Origin: Rhodospirillaceae bacterium
Lineage (GTDB): Bacteria; Pseudomonadota; Alphaproteobacteria; UBA7985
Direction of reading: 5' to 3'
Length of the DNA stretch: 22,118 nucleotides
Assembly: GCA_002700865.1 (NCBI GenBank)
Contig: PAFB01000099.1
Coordinates: 1 to 22,118, forward strand
Shown here piece after piece: positions 13,526-21,683 of the stretch. The notes below the pieces were generated by a model. It saw only the letters and a list, made by a program, of their open reading frames with translations, did no database searches and was not told the DNA's origin. Both the position numbers and the translations under genes were made by a program. Position 1 is the first letter of the stretch; every line of letters starts with the position of its first letter.

Positions 13526-15910
13526 ATGGCGTTAAGTACAAAAGTGTCGCTCTTCGGCGGTACGTCCATCACCACACTTGGCTCGTCGGCTTCCACCGGC
13601 GGCAGCGGCTACGGCGGTTCCGTGCTGTCTGGTTCCTCCGGTTCATCGCTGTTCGGCGGCTATGGCTACGGCACCGGTTTGCTCGGCAACTCCGGTCTTT
13701 TTGGTTATGGGGCCGCGGGCACCGGTGGGGGATCCGGCGGCGGCGCAGGTACGACAACTCCTGTGGCGCAGGTTGGGCCTCAAGGTGTTAATATCAACAC
13801 GCAGGTCGCGGAAGACACGCTGGTGGGCATCGACTTCGTCAGCAGTGACTTCAAAGTGACCGGCGGCACGGCTGTAGACAGCCTGCAGATTACCTCCTTG
13901 CCAGCCAACGGCACGCTTGAACTCGCCGGTGTGGCTGTCGCGCTGAATGAGATTATCGCGGCGGATGACTTCGGCGATCTGAACTATTTGCCGGATGCTA
14001 ACTTCGACGGCGTTGAGACTTTCACCATTGCCATGAGCACTGACGGTGAAACCTACGACAGCACCTCCTCGAACGTTTCAATCACGGTCCTTGGTTCCGA
14101 CGATGCGCCGAGCATTGACTCAGTTTCCACGATCGCGCTGGGGGAAGGCGAGACCACGACGAACCTTGGCGCTGTTCTGGTTGCCAGTTTTAACGACCTC
14201 GACAGCTCGGATAGCCTGGGCAACGTCACGATCAGCGGTGTTCCAACCACGGCTGTTGGCACGCTGACCTATACCTCTGATGCTGGCGGCACGGTTCAGG
14301 TAACAACGGCTGCAACCCCGATGCTGCTCACGGCCACTGAAGCGGCATCGCTGCAGTTCACGGCAGCGGACGAAAGCGTTGCTGCGGGGACATCGCCAGC
14401 GGCGACGAGCTTCACTTACACGATGGAAGACAGCACCGGCCTGTCCAGCACGAGCGCTACTGCGGGGACAACCGGTACGATTAACCTGCAAATCGCTGAC
14501 GGCAACGACGCGCCATCTTTCACCGGTGGTTCGACGGCGCAATACAGCATCGACGAAAACCTGACGGACCTTGCCGCCACCGTAAATCCGGCGACTGATG
14601 AAGAAAGCCCTGACACGCTGGTCTATAGCATAACCGGCACGGATGCGGCGCTGTTCACAGTGGATACGGCGAACGGTGATCTGTCCTTTACCTCGGCACC
14701 GGACTTTGAAGCGCCGGGTGACTCGAACAAAGATAACACCTACCGCTTTAACCTCATTGCGACCGACGACGGCGGCAAAACGGCGAAGCAGGCGATCGAA
14801 GTTGAGGTTGATGATGTCGCGGCGGGCCTGAGCCTGAGCGCCACCTCAACCACCGTGAATGAAGGCACAACCATCGCGTTGACGGCGGTTGCCACCAACG
14901 CCGATAGCTCGAACGCGATCACCTTCAGCCTCGATGGCGGTGCTGATGAAGACATGTTCACTATCGACGCTGACTCCGGCGTGTTGCGGTTCAAGTCTGC
15001 TCCAGACTTCGAAAACCCCGGTGATGCCGATACGTCCAACGATTACGTGGTTGATATCCTGCTCACGGACGCAGAAGGCAATTCGGACACGGCCTCGGTG
15101 ACGATCACCGTTGACAATATCGGTGACGAAGACCCGTCTTTCTCCGCGGCTTCCAGTGCCGGAGCTGGTACGTCGGCAAATACAACCGAAGGCAGCTTGA
15201 GCGTCGATGTGGCTGAAACCGCAGCGTCGACCGGTGTATTCTCGATAACGTTTGACAATGGCGAAGGTGGGCTGTTGGCACCGGGCACTGTGAGCTATGC
15301 TTTGTCTACCAACGCTGGCACCAGCAACTTCGAGATTTCCTCGACTGGCGCTATTTCCTTAACGGGTGGCGCAGCGTTGGACTTCGAGACCCGTGAAACG
15401 ATCCAGCTGACGGTCACCGTCACAGATGAAGACAGCGCCACGGCCAAGACGACGATTCAGGTCAATCTCACGGACGTTGACGAAGCGCCTGAGTTCACGA
15501 CGCCGTCGGGTGTGATGAGCGTCGACTCCGATGAGGACTTCAACATTGGCGACGATATCGCTGATGCGTTTAATGATCCGGAGGGTGCAACCATGACCTT
15601 TACAGTCGCAGCGCCGACGGTCACTGCCGGGTCGAGTGCAACCACGGCTGGCGTCCTTACCTATGAATTGGGCGGTGTGAACGGGGCGACAGTCGCGATC
15701 ACGGCGGGCAGTACGGTGTCTGGCTTGACGATAAACGAAGTGGCGTCGCTGATGTACTTCGGCCCAGAGTCCGATCAGGCGCATGGGGGTACTGCCACCA
15801 ACAGCATCTCGGCACCGACCGTGGCCAGCATCGCCGTCACGGCTAGTGATGGTGGGCTGACAACCTCGGGTGTCTTTGACGTCGTCGTCGTTGATCAGAC
15901 GATCAGCTAA
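13526..15910 (+). CDS. Cadherin-repeat surface/adhesin protein without Sec signal (794 aa)
   Basis: Residues 1-75 are Gly/Ser/Tyr-rich, with the motif LFG at 9-11, 42-44 and 58-60, and carry no Sec signal. After that come about six beta-sandwich modules of roughly 100-130 aa. Two are clearly cadherin-like, with the hallmark SAPDFE-x-PGD at residues 390 and 491, exactly 101 apart, each followed by acidic calcium-type residues and Tyr. Others show SVDVAETAA, LDFETRE and TDVDEAPEF, as in cadherin tandem repeats. There are no cysteines. The end, VFDVVVVDQTIS, could be a C-terminal type I secretion signal, but I see no exporter genes. Cadherin-like repeats typically mediate calcium-dependent adhesion or matrix assembly. 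The near-consensus RBS and the dedicated terminator suggest strong expression, probably from the same transcript as the upstream S-layer-like gene. Surface location is inference. Confidence 0.82.
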   Translation: MALSTKVSLFGGTSITTLGSSASTGGSGYGGSVLSGSSGSSLFGGYGYGTGLLGNSGLFGYGAAGTGGGSGGGAGTTTPVAQVGPQGVNINTQVAEDTLVGIDFVSSDFKVTGGTAVDSLQITSLPANGTLELAGVAVALNEIIAADDFGDLNYLPDANFDGVETFTIAMSTDGETYDSTSSNVSITVLGSDDAPSIDSVSTIALGEGETTTNLGAVLVASFNDLDSSDSLGNVTISGVPTTAVGTLTYTSDAGGTVQVTTAATPMLLTATEAASLQFTAADESVAAGTSPAATSFTYTMEDSTGLSSTSATAGTTGTINLQIADGNDAPSFTGGSTAQYSIDENLTDLAATVNPATDEESPDTLVYSITGTDAALFTVDTANGDLSFTSAPDFEAPGDSNKDNTYRFNLIATDDGGKTAKQAIEVEVDDVAAGLSLSATSTTVNEGTTIALTAVATNADSSNAITFSLDGGADEDMFTIDADSGVLRFKSAPDFENPGDADTSNDYVVDILLTDAEGNSDTASVTITVDNIGDEDPSFSAASSAGAGTSANTTEGSLSVDVAETAASTGVFSITFDNGEGGLLAPGTVSYALSTNAGTSNFEISSTGAISLTGGAALDFETRETIQLTVTVTDEDSATAKTTIQVNLTDVDEAPEFTTPSGVMSVDSDEDFNIGDDIADAFNDPEGATMTFTVAAPTVTAGSSATTAGVLTYELGGVNGATVAITAGSTVSGLTINEVASLMYFGPESDQAHGGTATNSISAPTVASIAVTASDGGLTTSGVFDVVVVDQTIS

Positions 15911-15942
15911 GCGGTACAGTCACCCATCTATTGATGAACGCA

Positions 15943-15976
15943 AAAAAGGCCGGAGCGACCATGCTCCGGCCTTTTT
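15943..15976 (+). terminator. Strong intrinsic terminator closing the surface-protein unit
   Basis: GGCCGGAGC (15948-15956), loop GACCAT, and GCTCCGGCC (15963-15971) form a perfect 9-bp GC stem, flanked by an A-run before and TTTTT after (then CTTT). It starts about 32 nt after the stop at 15910. The A- and T-runs make it potentially bidirectional. Confidence 0.93.
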
Positions 15977-16054
15977 CTTTGATCGGGGTTGCCACGTTGC
16001 TCGTGTGTATTGGACAATAGCAGAGCTTACAGACAAGCAGGAGCAATCAGACCC

Positions 16055-16834
16055 ATGACCGATAGCCCCCCGAACAAACTCACCTCAGACGCCATGGCAA
16101 AGCACCTCGCTCATGAGCATGGGCGCAGTCCCTTTGCCGACAACCTCAAGGAAATCGTGTACGGCGGGCTCGATGGGATCATCACAACCTTCGCCGTGGT
16201 CTCAGGCTTTTCTGGCGCCGCTTTGCTGGGTGCGAGCGGTAACGGCGAGGTCTATGCCATCACGCTGGTTTTATTGTTTGGACTGGCCAATTTGTTGGCT
16301 GATGGTGTGTCCATGGGGCTTGGCGATTTCCTCTCTACCCGTTCCGAACAGGCGCGTTGGCATCGTGAGCGCGCGGTTGAGGTCGAGGAAATCGAACACA
16401 ATCCGCAGCAAGAATACGAAGAAACCGTGCATCTGCTCGAAGAAAGCGGTCTGAGTGACGAGGACGCCAAGACCGTCGCCAACATCTACCGGCGCTATCC
16501 CGGCCTGTGGGCTGACTGGATGATGCGGCATGAATTGGATATGGAGGACATGAGCGAGGCGACACCAGCTCGCGACGGCATGGTTACTTTCCTCAGCTTT
16601 CTGGTCTTCGGCGTCATTCCGCTGCTGCCTTATCTTGCCTTTTGGGGTCGGGATGTGTCGGCAAACATGCTGTTTGTCATGGCCTCCACAGCGACAGTCG
16701 CCGCGCTGCTGGCACTGGGCTTCGCGCGCTCGGTGGTCACGCGGGAAGCGCGGGTGCGGGCCATGGGGGAGGTTTTTGGCGTCGGTCTGATCGCCGCGCT
16801 GATCGCCTTTGGTGTCGGGGTTTGGCTGGGCTAA
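16055..16834 (+). CDS. VIT1/CCC1-family iron/manganese transporter
   Basis: This inner-membrane protein of the vacuolar iron transporter family exports Fe2+ or Mn2+ in exchange for protons. From the ATG at 16055 it is 259 aa; the frame runs back to a TTG at 15989, but an AGGAG stretch about 11 nt before 16055 and the family alignment favour the shorter form. Five transmembrane segments are visible, at about residues 30-55, 60-90, 173-195, 200-220 and 235-258. The hallmark YGGLDGIITTFAVVSG is in TM1 and ADGVSMGLGDFLSTRSE in TM2. Between TM2 and TM3 the cytoplasmic helical domain carries the metal-binding glutamate pattern, in VEEIEHNPQQEYEE. It follows the strong terminator, so it is transcribed independently, and it converges with dnaE. 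Fe versus Mn specificity cannot be read from sequence. Confidence 0.93.
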   Translation: MTDSPPNKLTSDAMAKHLAHEHGRSPFADNLKEIVYGGLDGIITTFAVVSGFSGAALLGASGNGEVYAITLVLLFGLANLLADGVSMGLGDFLSTRSEQARWHRERAVEVEEIEHNPQQEYEETVHLLEESGLSDEDAKTVANIYRRYPGLWADWMMRHELDMEDMSEATPARDGMVTFLSFLVFGVIPLLPYLAFWGRDVSANMLFVMASTATVAALLALGFARSVVTREARVRAMGEVFGVGLIAALIAFGVGVWLG

Positions 16835-16931
16835 GTACGGCGATTTGAGAACGGCGGTTTTTGCGCGCGCAGATCAAGCCATCCGGCCCCTTACAGCCGC
16901 CAAAAATACCCCGTAAGGACTGGTTGAGGCC

Positions 16932-19900
16932 TTAGAAATCGACGGCCATCACGCCAGGTACGGACTTGATCGCCGCGCGCACTGCGCCCGTCAGGCGGAA
17001 GCGCTTTTCCAGCACAACTTCAGCCTCGCGGTCTTCGTCCAGTTCGATCACGATATGCACGCGATCATTGCCGCCCGAACACGCTTCGATCAGGTCTGAT
17101 ACGGGCGGCAGGCTCTCTGGCGCCGAAACAAACAGCTTGAGTCCGACAGAACCGCTGGCGATCATGGTGTCCAGCTGCTCTATCTTCGCTGCCGATAACC
17201 GCAAATCACCCTCCGCCGCGCCCTTGCCGCGGTCGCATTCCACGTAAACGGTGCTACCGATTTCAAGGTGTTCGCGGTTGGCGTTTAAAATTTCCGAGAA
17301 GCAAACAAACTCGATGGTGCCGGTCGGGTCAGAAAGGCTGATCCAGGCAAACCGATTGCCCTTGGCGGAGCGGCGTTCATTCTTGGCTGAAACCACCCCA
17401 GCGAGCTTAGCCCGCCCCCCGCGAATGCCGTTCTTGAGCAGATCACTGATGCTCTGAACCTTGAGCTTTGCCAGCGCGTCAGCGTAAGCGTCCACAGGGT
17501 GCGCGGTCAGGTAAAAGCCGATGGCATCAAATTCGCGGCTTAGTTTTTCCTGCAGTGGCCAGTCGTCGGCGGTCAACATCTGCAACGTGACCGCTCCATT
17601 GTCGTCGTCACCCCCGTCGCCGTCGCCCCCTGACCCGCCGAATAGAGAAGACTGCGACGAATTTCGCTCTTCTGTCACCGCAATACCAAAGCGGTTCAGG
17701 CGCTCGACGTTGATGAACAACTGGCCACGATTGGGGTCGATGGTGTCAAAGGCTCCGGCGGCGATCAAGTTCTCCAAAATCCGCTTTCCTGCCGCGCGCG
17801 TATCAACCCGGGAGGCAAAGTCTTCAAGGTTTTTGAACGGCCCGCCACTGGTTCGGCTTGCGACCAGATTATCCATGGCAGCGCCGCCCACGTTCTTGAT
17901 CGCATTGAGCGCATAGCGCACAGCTTTCTTGCCGCTCGTGGCGTCGGTTTCGACATCAAAGGTCGCCTGCGAAGCGTTCACGTCGGGGGGCAGCAGGGGA
18001 ATGCCCATGCGGTCGAGGTCGTCTTTGAAAATTGCCAGCTTGTCGGTGTTTCCGGCGTCGAGGATCATCGAGGCGCACAGGAATTCTTCGGGGAAGTGCG
18101 CTTTGAGATAGGCTGTCTGGTAGGAGACCAGGGCGTAAGCGGCGGCGTGGGACTTGTTGAAACCGTAACCGGCGAAGGCTTCAATTTGCGTGAAGATCTC
18201 CAGCGCTTTTTTCTCGGCAATATCGTTCTTGGCCGCGCCTTCAACAAACAGGGCTTTCTGCTTGTCCATCTCGGACTTCAGCTTCTTACCCATGGCCCGC
18301 CGCAGCAAATCCGCACCGCCCAGGCTGTAGCCCGCCAGCGCTTGTGCGGCCTGCATGACCTGCTCCTGATAAATCATGATGCCGTGGGTTTCGTCCACGA
18401 TCGGTTCGAGCAAGGGGTGCAGGTAGTGGACTTTCTCCTCTCCATGCTTGCGGGCGATGTAGGTTGGGATGTTTTCCATCGGACCGGGCCGGTAGAGCGC
18501 TACGACAGCGATGATGTCTTCAAAGCGGTCAGGCCGCAGCTTGCGCAGCACGTCGCGCATGCCGGTTGATTCAAGCTGGAATATACCTATCGATTCCGCC
18601 CGGCTGAGCATGTCAAACACCGGCGCATCGTCAAGCGGGATGCGGGCAATGTCGAAGTCGGGTTGAAAGCGGCGGATCAGCCGTTCAGTCTCGGCGATGA
18701 CGGTCAGCGTTTTAAGGCCCAGAAAGTCAAACTTGACCAGTCCCGCCGGTTCTACCCACTTCATGTTGAACTGGGTCGCGGGCATGTCTGAGCGGGGGTC
18801 TTTATAGAGGGGGACCAGCTTGGTCAGGTCGCGGTCTCCGATGACCACGCCGGCGGCGTGGGTCGAGGCGTTGCGGTACAGGCCTTCGAGCTGCAGGCCA
18901 ACGTCAAACAGCTTGGCCACCGACTCTTCGGTACGCCGCATTTTCTGCAGTTGCTCGTCGCCGTCGATGGCTTCGCCCAGCGTCGTCGGATTGGCAGGGT
19001 TATTCGGGATCAGCTTGGAAATGCGGTCGGTTTGACCGTAAGGCACCCCCAGAACTCGCCCGACATCCCGGACCACGGCGCGCGCCTGCAGCTTGCCAAA
19101 GGTAATGATCTGCGCCACGCGGTCCGCGCCGTATTTATCGCGGACGTAGGCAATCACTTCATCGCGGCGATCTTGACAGAAATCGATGTCAAAGTCGGGC
19201 ATCGAAACACGTTCAGGGTTCAGAAAACGCTCAAACAGCAGGTTGAAGGGGATCGGGTCGAGGTCTGTGATGGTCAGTGCGTAGGCCACCAGCGACCCGG
19301 CCCCTGAACCCCGGCCCGGGCCTACGGGAATCCCCTGTTCCTTCGCCCATTGGATGAAATCGGCAACGATCAGAAAGTAGCCGGGGAACACCATTTGCTC
19401 GATCACGTTCAATTCAAAATCCAGCCGCTCGCGGTAAGTCTGCTGCAAGGCTGCATCCGGGGCGGGCTCGAGTGCATCCAAGCGTTGCTGCAGACCCTCC
19501 TTCGCCATTCGCGCAAGCATTTGCGCCTCGTTCTCCCCTGATCCATCGTCAAAGGCAGGCAGGATGGGATCGTGCAGGCGAGGCATGACCGCGCAGCGCT
19601 GGGCAATGCGCCAGGTGTTTTCAATCGCTTCAGGCAAATCCGCAAACAGCCGCGCCATGTCCTGACTGGTCTTGAAGTAGTGCTCCGGGGTCAGGCGGCG
19701 GCGGTCTCTGTGGGCGAGGGTAACGCCTTGCTCGATACACGAGAGGACATCGTGCGCGTCATACTGGTCGGCGGCGGCAAAATGGGCGTCATTGGTGGCG
19801 ACGATGGGTAGATTATGGTTTTTGGCAGCAGACAGAAGCCGCGGCTCCAAAGCACGCTCAAAGCTCTGCCCGTGGCGCTGGATTTCCAGATAGAGCCGCC

Positions 19901-20408
19901 CGTCAAACAGACCCTTCATGGCGCTCAGGTGGGTTTCGATCAGGCTGGAACCGTCCAGTAAGTGCCGCCCCAGTGGTGAGCCCTTGGCCCCATCAAACGC
20001 GATCAGCCCGTCGCTTCGACCGGAGAGTGCCTCAAAAGCGACCGCAGGGTCTGCGCCGTCCCCTTTAAGATAGCCCTCGGAAACCAAACTCATGAGGTTC
20101 TCGTAGCCTGTTTGATCCTGCGCCAGCAGCAGCAGTTGATCCGGATCGGCTCGCTCGGCACCGCGTTCGTCCTTGCCCCGTAAAATGCCGAGAACGGCGC
20201 CGATAACCGGCTGCAAACCAGCCTTCGAGGCAGTGACAGCAAACTCCAATGCGCCGAACATATTGCCGCGATCGGTCAGCGCCACTGCCGGCATGTCGAG
20301 GCCAGTGGACAGCGTGACGAGGTCGTTCACACGGATCGCGCCCTGTGCCAGCGAATAGGCTGACTTGACGCGGAGATGGATGAACGGCGGGGTCGAATCG
20401 GAACTCAT
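16932..20408 (-). CDS. dnaE: DNA polymerase III alpha subunit
   Basis: This is the catalytic subunit of the replicative polymerase, 1158 aa from the ATG at 20408, a normal DnaE length. The frame extends to an ATG at 20450, but SSDSTPPFIHLRVKSAYSL is where the PHP domain begins in homologs. PHP domain: residues about 8-280, opening HLRVKS. Palm: PDFDIDFCQDRR with catalytic D405 and D407, and the third aspartate D561 in VKFDFLGLKTL. The conserved IITFGKLQARAVVRDVGR and DRISKLIP are present, as is YGFNKSHAAAYALVSYQTAYLKAHFP. An OB-fold lies near residue 1000 (KLAGVVSAKNERRSAKGNRFAW), followed by the tau/clamp-binding C-terminal region. It is not DnaE2/ImuC-like in length or context. There is no clear Shine-Dalgarno at 20408 and no convincing terminator in 16835-16931. 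Confidence 0.97.
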   Translation of the reverse strand: MSSDSTPPFIHLRVKSAYSLAQGAIRVNDLVTLSTGLDMPAVALTDRGNMFGALEFAVTASKAGLQPVIGAVLGILRGKDERGAERADPDQLLLLAQDQTGYENLMSLVSEGYLKGDGADPAVAFEALSGRSDGLIAFDGAKGSPLGRHLLDGSSLIETHLSAMKGLFDGRLYLEIQRHGQSFERALEPRLLSAAKNHNLPIVATNDAHFAAADQYDAHDVLSCIEQGVTLAHRDRRRLTPEHYFKTSQDMARLFADLPEAIENTWRIAQRCAVMPRLHDPILPAFDDGSGENEAQMLARMAKEGLQQRLDALEPAPDAALQQTYRERLDFELNVIEQMVFPGYFLIVADFIQWAKEQGIPVGPGRGSGAGSLVAYALTITDLDPIPFNLLFERFLNPERVSMPDFDIDFCQDRRDEVIAYVRDKYGADRVAQIITFGKLQARAVVRDVGRVLGVPYGQTDRISKLIPNNPANPTTLGEAIDGDEQLQKMRRTEESVAKLFDVGLQLEGLYRNASTHAAGVVIGDRDLTKLVPLYKDPRSDMPATQFNMKWVEPAGLVKFDFLGLKTLTVIAETERLIRRFQPDFDIARIPLDDAPVFDMLSRAESIGIFQLESTGMRDVLRKLRPDRFEDIIAVVALYRPGPMENIPTYIARKHGEEKVHYLHPLLEPIVDETHGIMIYQEQVMQAAQALAGYSLGGADLLRRAMGKKLKSEMDKQKALFVEGAAKNDIAEKKALEIFTQIEAFAGYGFNKSHAAAYALVSYQTAYLKAHFPEEFLCASMILDAGNTDKLAIFKDDLDRMGIPLLPPDVNASQATFDVETDATSGKKAVRYALNAIKNVGGAAMDNLVASRTSGGPFKNLEDFASRVDTRAAGKRILENLIAAGAFDTIDPNRGQLFINVERLNRFGIAVTEERNSSQSSLFGGSGGDGDGGDDDNGAVTLQMLTADDWPLQEKLSREFDAIGFYLTAHPVDAYADALAKLKVQSISDLLKNGIRGGRAKLAGVVSAKNERRSAKGNRFAWISLSDPTGTIEFVCFSEILNANREHLEIGSTVYVECDRGKGAAEGDLRLSAAKIEQLDTMIASGSVGLKLFVSAPESLPPVSDLIEACSGGNDRVHIVIELDEDREAEVVLEKRFRLTGAVRAAIKSVPGVMAVDF

Positions 20409-20537
20409 GAAAACCAGCTTATGCGAACCCCACGCAGCATCAAGTCGCAATCAGCCTCGCGGCAGTAAACCGGGCACCAAGGCGAGATTTGCCGTGGACA
20501 ACTGCGGGCGCTCGGGCTTTGATTGAGGCCAAGATCC

Positions 20538-20543
20538 AAGGAG
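20538..20543 (+). promoter_or_regulatory. Shine-Dalgarno deciding the 20555 start
   Basis: AAGGAG lies 11 nt before the ATG at 20555. The upstream in-frame ATG at 20489 has no such site and would add 22 residues ahead of the Rossmann strand. Confidence 0.6.
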
Positions 20544-20554
20544 TTCACGACCCC

Positions 20555-21622
20555 ATGAGCCAAAACAACCGCCCCCTCAACGTTGCCCTGATCGGCGTAG
20601 GCATGGTGGCGAAAACCCACTTGCGCGCGGTGCGGGACTTGGCGCCTCTGGTGCAGGTTCGAGGTGTGTTGGCACGGTCGCTGACCAAAGCCCGCGACTT
20701 TGCCGCGATGGCCGAAAAAGACGAAGGCGTTGCGGGCATTCATGCTTATGGAGATTTGCCCGAACTGCTGGCAGACACAGCGCTCGATTTCGTCATTTTG
20801 CTCACACCGCCCAACGCCCGCCAAAGCATTGTTGAAGCCCTTTGCGGCGCTGGATTACCGCTATTGATGGAAAAGCCTGTCGAGCGGGATTTGGCGCGGG
20901 CGAGGGCGCTGGTGGAAACCTGTGAGGCCGCCGGTAATCCCTTGGGCATTGTCTTCCAACACCGGTTCCGCGCGGTCTCAGAACAGCTCGCTGATTTGCT
21001 GTCCGCAGGAGCGCTGGGGACGGTTGGGCTTGTTGAGGCGACTGTGCCGTGGTGGCGGGAGCAGGGGTACTACGACGAACCCGGACGCGGCACCTATGAC
21101 CGCGACGGTGGCGGCGTGCTGATCTCGCAAGCTATCCACACGCTGGACCTGATGCTGTCTTTGGTCGGCGACGTGGAAAGGGTGCAGGCGATTGCTCGCA
21201 AAACCCGGTTTCATTCAATGGAAGCAGAGGATTTCGTATCCGCCGGCCTCACTTTCGCCAACGGCGCTGTCGGGTCGCTGCAAGCATCTACGGCGCAGTA
21301 TCCCGGCGGCGCAGAGTTCATCGTCATCCATGGTGATCAAGGGGTCGCCAGACTGGGCGCGGGGCAACTGGTTTTGCAGGGGCGGGATGGTCGCGAAGAT
21401 GTTTTCGGTGATCAGGGCACAACCGGCGGCGGTGCCGATCCCATGGCCTTCACCCACGCTTGGCATCAGTGCGTGATCGAAGATTTTGCCCACGCCGTCC
21501 AAAAAAACCGCCCCCCGCGCGTTACCGGTCGCGAAGCCTTGCGCGTCCATGCCTTGATCGACGCCCTGATTGCTTCATCGGATCAGGAAAGAGCCTTGGA
21601 CGTTCAACGTGATGTTGATTGA
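20555..21622 (+). CDS. Gfo/Idh/MocA-family NAD(P)-dependent oxidoreductase
   Basis: This is a 355-aa dehydrogenase of the glucose-fructose oxidoreductase / inositol dehydrogenase family, which usually oxidises a sugar or cyclitol hydroxyl using NAD(P). The N-terminal Rossmann strand is NVALIGVGMVAKTHL (G14-x-G16). The family lysine is K107 in EKPV, followed by FQHRFR at the domain junction. The C-terminal alpha/beta substrate domain contains DRDGGGVLISQAIHTLDLML, where D, H and nearby residues normally form the catalytic site. The start at 20555 is chosen from the AAGGAG at 20538. The gene is divergent from dnaE across 146 bp. It is followed after 61 bp by a second member of the same superfamily, so they may form a catabolic operon continuing beyond the window. 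The substrate is unknown. Confidence 0.92.
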   Translation: MSQNNRPLNVALIGVGMVAKTHLRAVRDLAPLVQVRGVLARSLTKARDFAAMAEKDEGVAGIHAYGDLPELLADTALDFVILLTPPNARQSIVEALCGAGLPLLMEKPVERDLARARALVETCEAAGNPLGIVFQHRFRAVSEQLADLLSAGALGTVGLVEATVPWWREQGYYDEPGRGTYDRDGGGVLISQAIHTLDLMLSLVGDVERVQAIARKTRFHSMEAEDFVSAGLTFANGAVGSLQASTAQYPGGAEFIVIHGDQGVARLGAGQLVLQGRDGREDVFGDQGTTGGGADPMAFTHAWHQCVIEDFAHAVQKNRPPRVTGREALRVHALIDALIASSDQERALDVQRDVD

Positions 21623-21683
21623 TCCGCTCTCAAAGCTTTGCTGCCCTAACTGTCAAAAACCCTAAGCCACGAAAGCAATACCC

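Noticed and set aside
16835..16931. Possible terminator in the convergent gap (CCTTAC 16889-16894 / GTAAGG 16913-16918)
   Set aside because: The stem is only 6 bp with an 18-nt loop, and the T-run for the minus strand falls inside the loop rather than after the stem.
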